64,000 nt of DNA from Leifsonia sp. PS1209 (GCF_012317045.1 NZ_CP051154.1:2852001-2916000), one strand, 5' to 3'; positions 53,481 through 62,887 are shown, counted from the stretch's first letter. A program made the numbers and translations. Notes: generated by a model not told the origin, from the letters alone.

Positions 53481-55343
53481 CTAGAGGTCGAGCGGGCCGA
53501 GCGACGGGTGCGCGACGAAACGGACCGCGGGGTCCGTGGCGATCTCGAGTTCGAGCGCGACGATGCTGTTCGTGCCTGCGCGGAGGATCGGCGCCGGGAC
53601 GTAGAGCGTGTACTGCGGGCCGCGCGACCAGTACCGGCCGAGGCAGAACCCGTTGATCCACACGGCGCCCTTCCCCCAGCCGCTCGTGTCGAGATAGAGG
53701 TCGGCGGGCTCGTCCAGCTCGAACGTCCCCGACGCGAAAACCGGCCCGGACAGCACGTCGACGACCTCGCCGCGCACCGCGGCGAGCGCGCTCTCGATGC
53801 CAGCGACCGCCGCAGAAGAGGAGACGTCGATCGGGTCGACGGTCCATCCCGTCACCTCGCGCCCGTCGACGGCGACCGGACCGATCAGCCCCTTCGCTTC
53901 CCCGATGCGGGTGCCGTAGTCGACGCGCCCCTGGTTCTCGATCAAGATGTGCAGCTCTCCGCCGCCCGGGAGCACCAGCGCGCGCTCCTTGTTCTCCCGC
54001 GCGAGCCGTCCGATGGGGACGCCGTCGAGCGTCAGCCAGGCGCGGTCGCGCACCTCGCCGACGGTGAGCACCGAGCCGGGCTCCGCGTCGATGGATGCGC
54101 GGTAGGACGCGAACGGACCGTAGTGGCCGAGCGCATCCATCGTCGGAGGCTGCTCGGCGTCCACGGAGCCGGAGAAGACGGCGCGGACCGCGTCGAGCGG
54201 CAGCGCCGCGTCGAACGCGCTCGTCACGACGGGCGCAGCGCCGGAGGCGACGGGCACCTCGTCCGGAACCGGCGCGTGCCGGGCGATCGTCTCCCGGAAC
54301 GCCCAGTACTTCGCCGTGGGGTTGCCCGCCTCGTCGAGCGGGGCGTCGTAGTCGTAGCTCGTGACGATCGGCGTGTAGTGGCCCTTGTGGTTGGCTCCGT
54401 TGGTGAAGCCGAAGTTCGTTCCGCCGTGCACGACGTAGAGGTTCACCGACGCGCCGGCCGCGAGCAGCGCATCCAGTTCGGCCGCCGAGTCCTCCGGCGC
54501 GGTGATGTGGTGGTATTCGCCCCACTGGTCGAACCAGCCGTTCCAGAACTCGGAGCACATCAGCGGTCCTGTCGGCTGGTGCTCGCGCAGGGTGGCCAGG
54601 CGCTCGACGGCACGCGAGCCGAACGACGCCGTGCGGTGCAGTTCCGGGAGGGAGCCGTTCTCGAGCATCGCGGGCTGCGGCTGGTCGACCGTGGTCAGCG
54701 GCACGACGATCCCGGATGCGCGGGTCACGTCGACGAGCGCCCTCAGGTAGTCCTTGTCGTCGCCGTATGCGCCGTACTCGTTCTCGATCTGGACGAGCAC
54801 GACGGGGCCGCCCTCGTCGATCTGCCGCGGGGCGACGATCGCGTAGACCTCGCGCAGGTAGCTGCTGACGGCCGCGAGGTAGCGCGGCTCGCTGCGGCGG
54901 ATGCCGACGCCGGGCTCCGCGGTCAGCCAGGCCGGCAGGCCGCCGTTGACCCACTCGGCGCAGATGTACGGGCCCGGTCGAACGATGGCGCGCATCCCTT
55001 CGGCGGCGACGGCGTCGAGGAACGCGCCGAGGTCGAGCCCGTCCTCGGCCGTCCAGGTGCCCTCGACGGGCTCGTGCAGGTTCCACGGCACGTAGGTCTC
55101 GATGGTGTTCAGCCCCATCAGCCTGGCCTTGTGGATGCGGTCGGCCCACAGCCCCGGGTGCACGCGGAAGTAGTGCAGCGCGCCGGAGATCACCTGGAAC
55201 GGTTCGCCGTCGAGCAGGAAGTCGCGCTCGCCGATCTCGAACCGGGCAGGCCGCTCCGCCGTGGCGGTCCCTGTCTCCCGGGTGCCCGTGTCCCGGGTGT
55301 CGGTGTCTGCTGTGCCCGTAGCCATCGGTGCCGTCGTCTCCAT
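53481..55343 (-). CDS. Beta-galactosidase, GH35 family
   Basis: 620 aa. Catalytic acid/base Glu at about 189 (VLVQIENEYGAYG) and nucleophile Glu at about 265 (CSEFWNGWFDQWG), with YFRVHPGLWADRI, RPGPYICAEW and VVHGGTNFGFTNGANHKG. Two C-terminal beta-sandwich domains end with VWINGFCLGRYWSRGPQ. It has no signal peptide, so it acts on imported galactosides. The first 32 residues are a Thr/Asp/Gly repeat and the start (55343 or 55325) is uncertain. Last gene of the sugar-import operon. Confidence 0.9.
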   Translation of the reverse strand: METTAPMATGTADTDTRDTGTRETGTATAERPARFEIGERDFLLDGEPFQVISGALHYFRVHPGLWADRIHKARLMGLNTIETYVPWNLHEPVEGTWTAEDGLDLGAFLDAVAAEGMRAIVRPGPYICAEWVNGGLPAWLTAEPGVGIRRSEPRYLAAVSSYLREVYAIVAPRQIDEGGPVVLVQIENEYGAYGDDKDYLRALVDVTRASGIVVPLTTVDQPQPAMLENGSLPELHRTASFGSRAVERLATLREHQPTGPLMCSEFWNGWFDQWGEYHHITAPEDSAAELDALLAAGASVNLYVVHGGTNFGFTNGANHKGHYTPIVTSYDYDAPLDEAGNPTAKYWAFRETIARHAPVPDEVPVASGAAPVVTSAFDAALPLDAVRAVFSGSVDAEQPPTMDALGHYGPFASYRASIDAEPGSVLTVGEVRDRAWLTLDGVPIGRLARENKERALVLPGGGELHILIENQGRVDYGTRIGEAKGLIGPVAVDGREVTGWTVDPIDVSSSAAVAGIESALAAVRGEVVDVLSGPVFASGTFELDEPADLYLDTSGWGKGAVWINGFCLGRYWSRGPQYTLYVPAPILRAGTNSIVALELEIATDPAVRFVAHPSLGPLDL

Positions 55344-55445
55344 CGTGTCGTCCGCGCCCGCTGGGACGCCGGTGTTCGTGCTTGTGCCGTGGCTGCGGCC
55401 GGCCGCGCTGGGCGACCGGCCGCATCCACTGTCGTGCTGTGCTGC

Positions 55446-56792
55446 TTACTTGCCGGTGACGGTGAAGCCCTGCTGGTTGCCGTAGTCGACCAGCGACTTC
55501 TGCCAGGCCTGCAGGCCCGCGTTCAGATCGCTGTTGTTCGAGTACGCCTGACCGACCGTGTCGCCGTAGATGCTGTTCGCGTAGACCTGGAACGGCAGGT
55601 ACTGCCAGCCGGTCGAGACGTTCTTCGCACCGTCGACGAGCACCTCGTTGATCTTCTGGCCGCCGAAGTAGTCGGGCGCAGAGGCGAGGAAGTCGCTCGC
55701 TTCGAGGTCCTTCGTGGTCGACGGGAAGCCGCCGGACTGCAGGAAGACCTTGATCGACTCCGGGCTGTTGTTCAGCCACTTGAGGAAGCCGGCGGCGAGC
55801 GCCGGGTTCTTGCTCTGCTTGAGCACGACCTGGCCGCCGCCGCCGTTCTCGGCGTTGGCCGGGGTGCCGTCGTAGGTCGGGACCGGAGCGACGCGCCACT
55901 GGCCGGAGCCGTCCTTCACCGACGACTCGAGCACACCGGGCATCCAGGCGCCGGTGACGAGGGTGGCGATGGAGCCGTTGCCGAGCGCCTTGAACCAGTC
56001 GTCGCTCCAGCCGGGAACGGAGGAGAGCAGCTTGTTCTCGACGAGCTTGTTCCAGGTGCCCGTCCACTTCTTGGTGCCCTCGTCCTGGAGGTTGATCGAC
56101 ACCTTGGTGCCGTCGACCTGGAACGGACGCCCGCCGGCCTGCCAGATCATGCTGGTGGTGAAGCCGGAGTCACCCGAGTCACTGGTGATGTACTTGGTCG
56201 GGTCTGCCGCGTGCAGCTTGGTGGCGGCATCCACGTACTCGTCCCAGGTCTTCGGGACGGCGATGCCGTACTTGTCGAAGACCGTCTTGTTGTAGAACAT
56301 GGCCATGGGCCCGGAATCCTGCGGCAGGCCGACGAGCTCGCCGCCGACGTTCACGGAGCCCCACGGGCCGGGCGTGTAGTCGCTCTTCAACTTGTCGAAA
56401 CCGTACTGCTTGAGGTCGACGAGGGCCTTGCCGAGCGCGAACTGCGGGATGGCGTAGTACTCGACCTGGGCGACATCCGGGGCGCCGGAGCCCGCCTTGA
56501 TGGCGTTCTGCAGCTTGGTGTACTCGGTGGTGTTCGTGCCGGCGTTGACCAGCTTGACCTTCACCTTCGGGTACTGCTTCTCGAACGCGGCGACCTGGGC
56601 CTCTGCCGACGGGGTCCACGACCAGTACGTGATCGTGCCGCCCTCCTTCAGTGCCGCCTCGATGTCGGAGGAGCTGCCTCCGGATGCTGCGGTGCCGCCG
56701 GAGCAGGCGGCGAGCGACGCGCCGATCACGGCGCTGACGGCGATGGCCGTCGCGACGCGTCGAAGCACCGACGAACGCGAGATGCGCTTCAT
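55446..56792 (-). CDS. ABC sugar-binding lipoprotein
   Basis: 448 aa family-1 solute-binding protein. A lipobox SLAAC at about 26-30 follows a basic signal peptide; the mature part has TITYWSWTPSAEAQVAAFEKQYP, APDVAQVEYYAIPQFA and GLPQDSGPMAMFYN. It captures an oligosaccharide outside the membrane for the two permeases coded upstream. AAAGGA lies before the ATG. The GH35 partner suggests a beta-galactoside. Confidence 0.9.
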   Translation of the reverse strand: MKRISRSSVLRRVATAIAVSAVIGASLAACSGGTAASGGSSSDIEAALKEGGTITYWSWTPSAEAQVAAFEKQYPKVKVKLVNAGTNTTEYTKLQNAIKAGSGAPDVAQVEYYAIPQFALGKALVDLKQYGFDKLKSDYTPGPWGSVNVGGELVGLPQDSGPMAMFYNKTVFDKYGIAVPKTWDEYVDAATKLHAADPTKYITSDSGDSGFTTSMIWQAGGRPFQVDGTKVSINLQDEGTKKWTGTWNKLVENKLLSSVPGWSDDWFKALGNGSIATLVTGAWMPGVLESSVKDGSGQWRVAPVPTYDGTPANAENGGGGQVVLKQSKNPALAAGFLKWLNNSPESIKVFLQSGGFPSTTKDLEASDFLASAPDYFGGQKINEVLVDGAKNVSTGWQYLPFQVYANSIYGDTVGQAYSNNSDLNAGLQAWQKSLVDYGNQQGFTVTGK

Positions 56793-56890
56793 GGTGTTCC
56801 TTTCACTTCATTCACTTCATCGGGATGAGGGTGTGTGCTGGGCAGGACGCCCGTGGGAGGGGTGGTGCGGGTGCAAGCAGCGGTCTCCCG

Positions 56891-57826
56891 TCACTGCTTG
56901 ACGCTTCCGGCGCTCAACCCCGACTGCCAGAACCGCTGCAGGAAGAGGAAGGCGATGACGATGGGCACGATGGTGAGCAGCGAGCCCGTGATGACGAGGT
57001 TGTAGATCGGCTGCGCGCCGACGCCGATGGCCTGCGCGCTCCACTGGCCGAGGCCGACGGTGAGCGGGTACCACTGCGGGTCGCTCAGCATGATCAGCGG
57101 CAGGAAGTAGTTGTTCCAGGTGGCGACGATCGCGAACAGCAGCACCGTGACGATGCCGGGGGCGAGCAGCCGCAGCGAGATGGTGAAGAAGGTGCGGAAC
57201 TCGCCCGCGCCGTCCATCCTGGCCGCTTCGAGCAGTTCGGTCGGGATGGCCTCCGACGCGTACGTCCAGACCAGGTAGAGGCCGAACGGGCTGACCAGCG
57301 ACGGCAGGATGACCGCCCACGGCGTGTTCGTCAGGCCCACCTGGCTGAACATCAGGAAGGTCGGGACGGCGAGGGCGGTTCCCGGCACCGCGATGGCACC
57401 GAGGACGATGGCGAACACCGCGCGCTTGCCGGGGAAGTTGTACTTCGCGAGCCCGTATCCCGCGACGGTCGCCAGCAGGGTCGCGCCGCCGGCGCCCACC
57501 ACCACGTAGAGCAGGGTGTTGCCGAACCACTGCAGGAAGATCCCGTTGCGGTAGGTGAGGGTGTCCGCGATGTTCTGGAACAGCGAGAACCCGTTGCCGA
57601 ACCAGAGGCCGAACGAGGAGAACAGCTCCGGCTGGGTCTTGGTGGCGTTCACGATCAGCCAGACCAGCGGGACGATCGAGTAGATCGTGAAGATCACCAT
57701 GACGATGGTGAGCACGATCGACCGGCGCTGCCGCGGGTTGCGGCGGGCGGCGCCCGACGATCCGGATGCACGGGATGCGCGCCGCGCCGGGGTGCGGCCC
57801 TCGCGCTCGGGGGCGATGGCGACCAT
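56891..57826 (-). CDS. ABC sugar permease, MalG/LacG type
   Basis: 311 aa, six membrane helices, with the EAA loop ASEAIPTELLEAARMDGAGEFRTFFTISLRLLAPG and a C-terminal QRFWQSGLSAGSVKQ typical of the family. It pairs with the MalF-type permease whose stop overlaps its start by one base (TGATG). No ATPase gene is nearby, so a shared MsiK-like ATPase is expected, as in other Actinobacteria. Confidence 0.92.
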   Translation of the reverse strand: MVAIAPEREGRTPARRASRASGSSGAARRNPRQRRSIVLTIVMVIFTIYSIVPLVWLIVNATKTQPELFSSFGLWFGNGFSLFQNIADTLTYRNGIFLQWFGNTLLYVVVGAGGATLLATVAGYGLAKYNFPGKRAVFAIVLGAIAVPGTALAVPTFLMFSQVGLTNTPWAVILPSLVSPFGLYLVWTYASEAIPTELLEAARMDGAGEFRTFFTISLRLLAPGIVTVLLFAIVATWNNYFLPLIMLSDPQWYPLTVGLGQWSAQAIGVGAQPIYNLVITGSLLTIVPIVIAFLFLQRFWQSGLSAGSVKQ

Positions 57827-58764
57827 CAGGCGTTCTCCTTCCTCGAGCCGCGCAACTGCACGACGTAGGCGATGACTGCGGTGAGCACGCCCATGACGAT
57901 CGCGACGGTGGCCGCGTAGTTGAATTGCTGACCGGCGAACGAGAGGTTGTATGCGTACATGTTCGGGGTGAAGTAGCTGGAGATGGCGTTCGGCGCCAGC
58001 GGCTTCAGCAGGTTCGGCTCGTTGAAGAGCTGGAAGCTGCCGATGATCGAGAAGATCGTGGCGATCACGATGGCGCCGCGCACGGCCGGGATCTTGATAC
58101 TGAACACCGTGCGGAACGCGCCGGCGCCGTCGATCTCGGCCGCCTCGTACAGCTCGCCCGGGATGACCTTGAGCGCCGCGTAGAAGATGAGCATGTTGTA
58201 GCCCATGAACTCCCAGGTGACGATGTTGCCGATGGAGCCGAGGATCCAGGAGCCGCTCAGCGGGGCGAAGCTGGTGCCGAGCAGGTCGTTGAGGCTCGCG
58301 GTGAGGCCGAACTGGTCGCCGTAGATGAAGCCCCAGATGAGGGCGGCGACGACGCCGGGCACCGCGTACGGCAGGAAGATCGCGATGCGGAAGAAGCCGG
58401 CGCCGTGGAGGCGGGCGCTGTCCAGGGCGAGTGCCGCCGTGAGGGAGAGCACCAGCATGATCGGCACCTGCACCACCAGGAACACGGTGACGCGACCGAG
58501 CGACTCCCAGAACTTCGCGTCGGTGAAGACGGCGATGTAGTTCTCCAGACCGACGAAGGCGTTGCCTCCGATCAGCTGCTGCCGGAACAGGCTGAGGTAG
58601 ATCGCGTAGATCACGGGCGCGACGATCATGGCCGCGAACACGATCAGGAACGGGGCTACGAACGCCCAGCCGCGCCAGTCGCGACGGTGGCGTCGGCGCG
58701 GCGCGCTGAGGGCTGCGCTACGGGGTGCGGACGTCGTTGTCAATGTGGTCTTCCTTGTCGTCAC
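57826..58764 (-). CDS. ABC sugar permease, MalF/LacF type
   Basis: 312 aa, six membrane helices, EAA loop KVIPGELYEAAEIDGAGAFRTVFSIKIPAVRG, and RDWRGWAFVAPFLIVFAAMIVAPVIYAIYLS near the N-terminus. GTG start. First gene of the importer operon. The leader up to 58819 carries two palindromic operators. Confidence 0.92.
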   Translation of the reverse strand: MTTRKTTLTTTSAPRSAALSAPRRRHRRDWRGWAFVAPFLIVFAAMIVAPVIYAIYLSLFRQQLIGGNAFVGLENYIAVFTDAKFWESLGRVTVFLVVQVPIMLVLSLTAALALDSARLHGAGFFRIAIFLPYAVPGVVAALIWGFIYGDQFGLTASLNDLLGTSFAPLSGSWILGSIGNIVTWEFMGYNMLIFYAALKVIPGELYEAAEIDGAGAFRTVFSIKIPAVRGAIVIATIFSIIGSFQLFNEPNLLKPLAPNAISSYFTPNMYAYNLSFAGQQFNYAATVAIVMGVLTAVIAYVVQLRGSRKENA

Positions 58765-58767
58765 GCC

Positions 58768-58785
58768 GATGTTTACGTCAACATC
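58768..58785. promoter_or_regulatory. LacI-type operator O2 at the importer start
   Basis: GATGTTTACGTCAACATC: 18-bp palindrome with one mismatched pair, 4 bp from the GTG of the permease gene. Same half-site ATGTTGACG as the site at 58802, centre-to-centre distance 34 bp. Confidence 0.85.
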
Positions 58786-58801
58786 AGCGGGGCTACACTA
58801 G

Positions 58802-58819
58802 CATGTTGACGTCAACATG
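58802..58819. promoter_or_regulatory. LacI-type operator O1 in the importer promoter
   Basis: CATGTTGACGTCAACATG is a perfect 18-bp palindrome. Read leftward, it falls between a TTGCGC -35 candidate and a TAGTGT -10 candidate (19-nt spacer), so repressor binding would exclude polymerase. It also lies upstream of the divergent LacI gene, suggesting autoregulation. Confidence 0.88.
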
Positions 58820-58893
58820 GCGCAAGTCCGAGTTCCGGATCTGCCAGAGTTGGCTCAGCAGACGACACACACCTTCACGGAAAGGGCGGCGCG

Positions 58894-59931
58894 ATGACCG
58901 AGCCGAGCAGCGCACGCACCCGCGCCAGACGGGGGCCATCGCTCGCCGACGTCGCCGGTCACGCCGGAGTGTCCACGCAGACCGTCTCCCGCGTCGCCAA
59001 CGGGCTCACGAACGTCGAGCCCGCCACCCGCGACCGCGTCCTCACGTCGATGCAGGCGCTCGGCTACCGCCCGAACCGCGCGGCCAGGGCGCTGCGCTCC
59101 GGGCACTTCCGCAGCATCGGCGTTGTGATGTTCACGCTGTCGTCGTACGGCAACATGCGCACTCTCGACGCCATCGCCGTCTCGGCCGCCCGCGCCGGAT
59201 ACTCGATCAACCTCGTTCCGGTCGAGCACCCCACCCAGCAGGATGTGTCCGTCGCCTTCTCCCGGCTGCTCGAACAGGCGGTCGACGGCATCATCATCGT
59301 CATCGAGGCGCACATCGTCGACCGCGCGGACGTGGAACTGCCGCCCGGCCTCTCGGTGGTGGTCATCGACTCGACGGCCCGCGCGGACTATCCGCAGGTC
59401 GACACCGACCAGGCGCAGGGCGCCAGGCTCGCCACCGAGCACCTGCTCGCGCTCGGCCACGAGACGGTCTGGCACGTCTCCGGCCCGGCAGACTCGTACT
59501 CCGCCACCCGCCGTGAGCAGTCCTGGCGGTCCGTGCTCGAGGCCGCCGGCCGTCCGGTGCCGGAACCGATGCCGGGAGACTGGTCGACGACCGCCGGATA
59601 CGAGCACGGCAAGACCATCGCAGCGCATCCGGAGATCACGGCCGTCTTCGCCGCCAACGACCAGATGGCGCTCGGCGTGCTGCGCGCCCTGCACGAGAAC
59701 GGCCGCCGCGTTCCGGAGGACGTGAGCGTCGTCGGCTTCGACGACATGGCGGAGTCCGACTCGTTCTGGCCGCCGCTGACCACGGTGCACCAGGAGTTCG
59801 AGGCGACGGGTCACCGTGCCGTCGAGCTGCTCATCGCGGAGATCGAATCCCGCCCGGAACCCGCGGCGGCCACCGTCCTTCCGACCCGCCTCGTGGTGCG
59901 CGCATCCACCGGTCCGGCACCGCAGCGCTGA
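58894..59931 (+). CDS. LacI-family regulator of the galactoside importer
   Basis: 345 aa. N-terminal helix-turn-helix (SLADVAGHAGVSTQTVSRVANGLTNVEPATR), the minor-groove hinge region RPNRAARALRSG, and a sensor domain ending VGFDDMAESDSFWPPLTTVHQEF. It is divergent from the importer operon across the two operators above. AAAGGG precedes the ATG. It shares the same general design as the LacI protein at 48303. Confidence 0.9.
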   Translation: MTEPSSARTRARRGPSLADVAGHAGVSTQTVSRVANGLTNVEPATRDRVLTSMQALGYRPNRAARALRSGHFRSIGVVMFTLSSYGNMRTLDAIAVSAARAGYSINLVPVEHPTQQDVSVAFSRLLEQAVDGIIIVIEAHIVDRADVELPPGLSVVVIDSTARADYPQVDTDQAQGARLATEHLLALGHETVWHVSGPADSYSATRREQSWRSVLEAAGRPVPEPMPGDWSTTAGYEHGKTIAAHPEITAVFAANDQMALGVLRALHENGRRVPEDVSVVGFDDMAESDSFWPPLTTVHQEFEATGHRAVELLIAEIESRPEPAAATVLPTRLVVRASTGPAPQR

Positions 59932-60032
59932 GTCGAATCCGGCCCGCGAACTTTTTTCGCTGCAGAATGTCGATCAGCGGGTGTCCTCGTTCGACGTGGG
60001 GGTGAAGCGTTCGCGAAGCGAAAGGATGAACG

Positions 60033-60362
60033 ATGAAGTACATGATGTTCGTGGTCACCGACTCCAGCCCAGACACCGAGTCGGACGAATCGGATGTGAA
60101 CCTCTGGGTCGACGAGCTCGACGCCAGCGGGAAGCGCGTGATCGGCGAGGTGCTCGAACCTCCGGCGAAGTCCACGGTCGTGCGGGTACGCGACGGGAAG
60201 CGTCACGTCACAGACGGGCCGTTCGCGGAGACCAAGGAGTGGATCTGCGGTTTCGACATCCTCGAGTGCGAGAGCCTCGACGAGGCCATCGAGATCGCCG
60301 CGAAGCATCCGATGGCGCGCAACGGCCTGCTGGAGATCCGGCCGTTCATGACCTGGGAGTAG
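60033..60362 (+). CDS. YCII-family protein
   Basis: 109 aa: MKYMMFVVTD, a central DGPFAETKEWICGFDILEC and EIAAKHPMARNGLLEIRPFM. This matches the YCII (DGPF) family of small dimeric proteins found near ECF sigma factors; the function is unresolved. AAAGGA lies 8 nt before the ATG. The upstream 100 nt hold a GAACTTTTTTCG stretch but no clear promoter. Confidence 0.85.
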   Translation: MKYMMFVVTDSSPDTESDESDVNLWVDELDASGKRVIGEVLEPPAKSTVVRVRDGKRHVTDGPFAETKEWICGFDILECESLDEAIEIAAKHPMARNGLLEIRPFMTWE

Positions 60363-60386
60363 CGGGCAGGAGGTAGCCGCAGGGGG

Positions 60387-61040
60387 TCACGCGCGGCGGT
60401 AGCGGTGCTCCGGACGACCGGTGGTGCCGTAGCGCAGTGCAACCTCGACCAGTCCGCGGGCGGCGAGCGCGGCGAGATAGCGCTGCGCCGTCGCCCGCGA
60501 CACCCCGGTCGCCGCCGCGACGTCCGCGGCCGTCACCTCTCCGCCGTCGAGCTGCGCCAGCACCAGCTGCTCCGTGGCCGACCGCGACGACGACGCCGCT
60601 CCGGTGTCGCCGGAGTGCAGGATGCGCAGCGCCCGCTCGACCGCCTCCTGGTCGGCTCCCCTGTCGTCGCGCAGCACGTTGCGGTAGCGCAGGTACGCAT
60701 CCAGCCGGTCGGAGAGCAGGCGGGCGTCGAACGGCTTGATCAGGTAGGTCAGCGCGCCGGAGCGCAGGGCACGCCGGATGGTCGCGCCGTCCGTCGCCGC
60801 GCTGATGACGAACGCATCCACGTCGAGTTCGGCGAGCAGCGCCAGGCCGTCGCCGTCCGGCAGGTAGACGTCGAGCAGCACGAGGTCCGGCGCGTTGTCG
60901 CGCACGACGGCGCGGGCCTCCCTGGCGGTGTGGACGGGCTCCAGGGCCGCGAAACCGGGGCGAGAGGCGACGACGTCGCTGTGCAGCCCCGCCACGTGGA
61001 AGTCGTCGTCGACGACGAGGACCCGGATGTCGTCGCTCAC
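60387..61040 (-). CDS. Response regulator, DctR/CitB-type
   Basis: 217 aa. Receiver domain with VVDDDFHVAG, phosphoacceptor Asp in LVLLDVYLPDGDG (about 55), and LTYLIKPFDARLL. The C-terminal domain is a winged-helix/HTH (VTAADVAAATGVSRATAQRYLAAL) as in CitB/DcuR regulators of C4-dicarboxylate and citrate transport. The ATG overlaps the kinase stop by 4 nt (ATGA). The likely target is the divergent transporter gene at 62888. Confidence 0.9.
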   Translation of the reverse strand: MSDDIRVLVVDDDFHVAGLHSDVVASRPGFAALEPVHTAREARAVVRDNAPDLVLLDVYLPDGDGLALLAELDVDAFVISAATDGATIRRALRSGALTYLIKPFDARLLSDRLDAYLRYRNVLRDDRGADQEAVERALRILHSGDTGAASSSRSATEQLVLAQLDGGEVTAADVAAATGVSRATAQRYLAALAARGLVEVALRYGTTGRPEHRYRRA

Positions 61041-62710
61041 GGGCGACCCCCTTCCGTTGCGGTGCCGACCGGCTCCGGATGCATCGTGCCCGGCAGCCGC
61101 GCGCAGAGCACGGCGCCGCCGGCATCACCGCCCGCGTCGACCAGCCACACGTCGCCTCCGCGGCGCCGCGCGATGTCGCGGCAGAGCGGCAGGCCGAACC
61201 CGTGGCCGTGCACCGCGTCCGCTCCCGCGCGCTCCCGGTCGTCCCCGCGCTCGAACAGGGCGGAGGGGTCGGCAACCCCCGCACCGGAGTCCGCGACCGT
61301 CAGGAACAGGTCTGCCCCGTCATCGAGCAGCTCCACCTCCACCCAGCGCGGCTCCTCGCCGTCGACGGCGGCGCTGATGGCGTTGTCGATCAGGTTGCCG
61401 AGCACGGTCGCCACGTCCTCCGGCTCCGCGACGGCGCCGGTCACGAGAGTCTCGGCGCCCAGCGTCAGCAGCACGCCGCGCTCCGCCGCCTCGATGCCCT
61501 TCGCCCCGAGCAGCGCCTGCAGGTACGGCTCCTGGATGCGGTCGGCGTGCTCGACAGGGAACTTCAGCGGACCCCGTGCCACCACGTCGGCGAGGTAGCT
61601 GCGCGCATCCGGCACCCGGTCGGCGTCGATCAGCCCGGCGACCACGTGCAGCCGGTTCGCGAACTCGTGCCGCTGCGCGCGCAGCGCGTTGGTCATCGTC
61701 GCGACGGCGTCGAGCCGCCGGGCGAGCGCGTCGAGGTCCGTGCGGTCGCGCAGCACGGCCACGGTTCCGAGGTCGTGGCCGTCGCGCTCGACGCGGCGCA
61801 CATCCACGTAGACGACGCGTCCGTCCGCCACGAAGACATCCTGCGCGGCCTCCCCCGTCGCTCCTCCCGCGTCCGCGAGCAGCCGCGCGAGCGGGGCGGG
61901 CAGACCGAGCTCCCGCGCGGGCGACCCGACGGGATGCGTCAGCCCGAGCATCCGGGCGGCGCGCTCGTTGCAGACGCTCACCTCGCCGCCGGGCGTCAGC
62001 GCGAGCACGCCCTCACCGACGCCGTCGAGCACGGCGGCCTGGTCCTGCACGAGGACGGCCAGCTCCTCCGGCTGCAATCCGATGGTCAGCCTGGTCAGCC
62101 TCCTGCGGATGAGCACGGAGGCGACGACGCCGATCGCGAGCGCGACAACCGCCGTCACCGCGATCCCGCCGAGGAGCCCAGGCAGCTCGGTGAACACGCT
62201 CGCCCGCGCGAACCCGACGCTGACCTCGCCCACCGGGGCACCGCTGCCCCCGCCGCCCGGCGCGTACACCGGCACCTTCGCCCGCGCCGACTCGCCCAGC
62301 GTCCCGGTCTCCCAGGAGACCGTCTCCCGCCCGGCGACCGCGTCCTCGAAGCTCGTGCTCACCCGCTCGCCCAGCCTGCTCTCATTCGGATGCGCGAGCC
62401 GGATGCCGTGGTCGTCGGTGATCACGACGAACAGCGCTCCGGTGCGCGTCCGCACAGCCTCGGCGAGCGGCTGCAACGGACCGGCCGCCACCGCAGCGTG
62501 CGTCGGCGTTCCCGGGTCCTCGCTGAACTCGGCCACCGACGCGCGCACCTCCACGTCTTCCGCGACGGTCCGCGCGATGGCGAGCGCCGACGACTCGGCC
62601 TCCCGCTGCAGCTGCTGCACGCCGAGCACGGTGAACACCCCGGCGCTCACCGCGACGACGGCGGACACCGTGGCCAGCTGGAGGAGCAGCACATGGCTGG
62701 CGAACCGCAT
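61037..62710 (-). CDS. Sensor histidine kinase, DcuS/CitA type
   Basis: 557 aa. TM1 at about 8-30, a periplasmic PDC/sCache sensor (about 35-175) with VFVVITDDHGIRLAHPNESRLG-type features, TM2 (about 178-203), a PAS domain (about 215-320: VLDGVGEGVLALTPGGEVSVCNE), the SpoB-type His box LRAQRHEFANRLHVVAGLI, and an HATPase (LGNLIDNAISAAVDGEE; GHGFGLPLCRDIARRRGG). It senses citrate or a C4-dicarboxylate outside. AGGAG precedes the ATG at 62710. Confidence 0.9.
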   Translation of the reverse strand: MRFASHVLLLQLATVSAVVAVSAGVFTVLGVQQLQREAESSALAIARTVAEDVEVRASVAEFSEDPGTPTHAAVAAGPLQPLAEAVRTRTGALFVVITDDHGIRLAHPNESRLGERVSTSFEDAVAGRETVSWETGTLGESARAKVPVYAPGGGGSGAPVGEVSVGFARASVFTELPGLLGGIAVTAVVALAIGVVASVLIRRRLTRLTIGLQPEELAVLVQDQAAVLDGVGEGVLALTPGGEVSVCNERAARMLGLTHPVGSPARELGLPAPLARLLADAGGATGEAAQDVFVADGRVVYVDVRRVERDGHDLGTVAVLRDRTDLDALARRLDAVATMTNALRAQRHEFANRLHVVAGLIDADRVPDARSYLADVVARGPLKFPVEHADRIQEPYLQALLGAKGIEAAERGVLLTLGAETLVTGAVAEPEDVATVLGNLIDNAISAAVDGEEPRWVEVELLDDGADLFLTVADSGAGVADPSALFERGDDRERAGADAVHGHGFGLPLCRDIARRRGGDVWLVDAGGDAGGAVLCARLPGTMHPEPVGTATEGGRP

Positions 62711-62763
62711 CCCGAGACTCCTTCGTGTCCCACCCAGGGTAGGCGTCGGTACCGCCCGCCGCC

Positions 62764-62814
62764 GAATGAGCAGAATGCGCAGAACCCGGAGAATGCGCAG
62801 ATCGTTCCGGAACG
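62764..62814. promoter_or_regulatory. Direct repeats and palindrome upstream of the CitMHS gene, likely regulator sites
   Basis: AGAATGCGCAGA occurs twice (62772-62783 and 62790-62801), 18 bp apart, with a related GAATGAGCAGA at 62764-62774. A perfect 12-bp palindrome CGTTCCGGAACG follows at 62803-62814. All lie between the kinase and transporter genes. Repeats spaced by about two helical turns fit binding by the adjacent response regulator. Confidence 0.5.
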
Positions 62815-62887
62815 CGCGATACCCGGCCGGGCGCCGTATCCCCTCGTAGCGTGTCACCGTCCCATCCGCTACGACAAAGGAGTCGGC

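Noticed and set aside
51838..56828. Very long open frames (over 1400 codons) antisense to araA, GH35 and the ABC genes
   Set aside because: They are composition shadows: Arg/Ala/Gly-rich translations without domains, lying over well-recognised genes on the other strand or in another frame.
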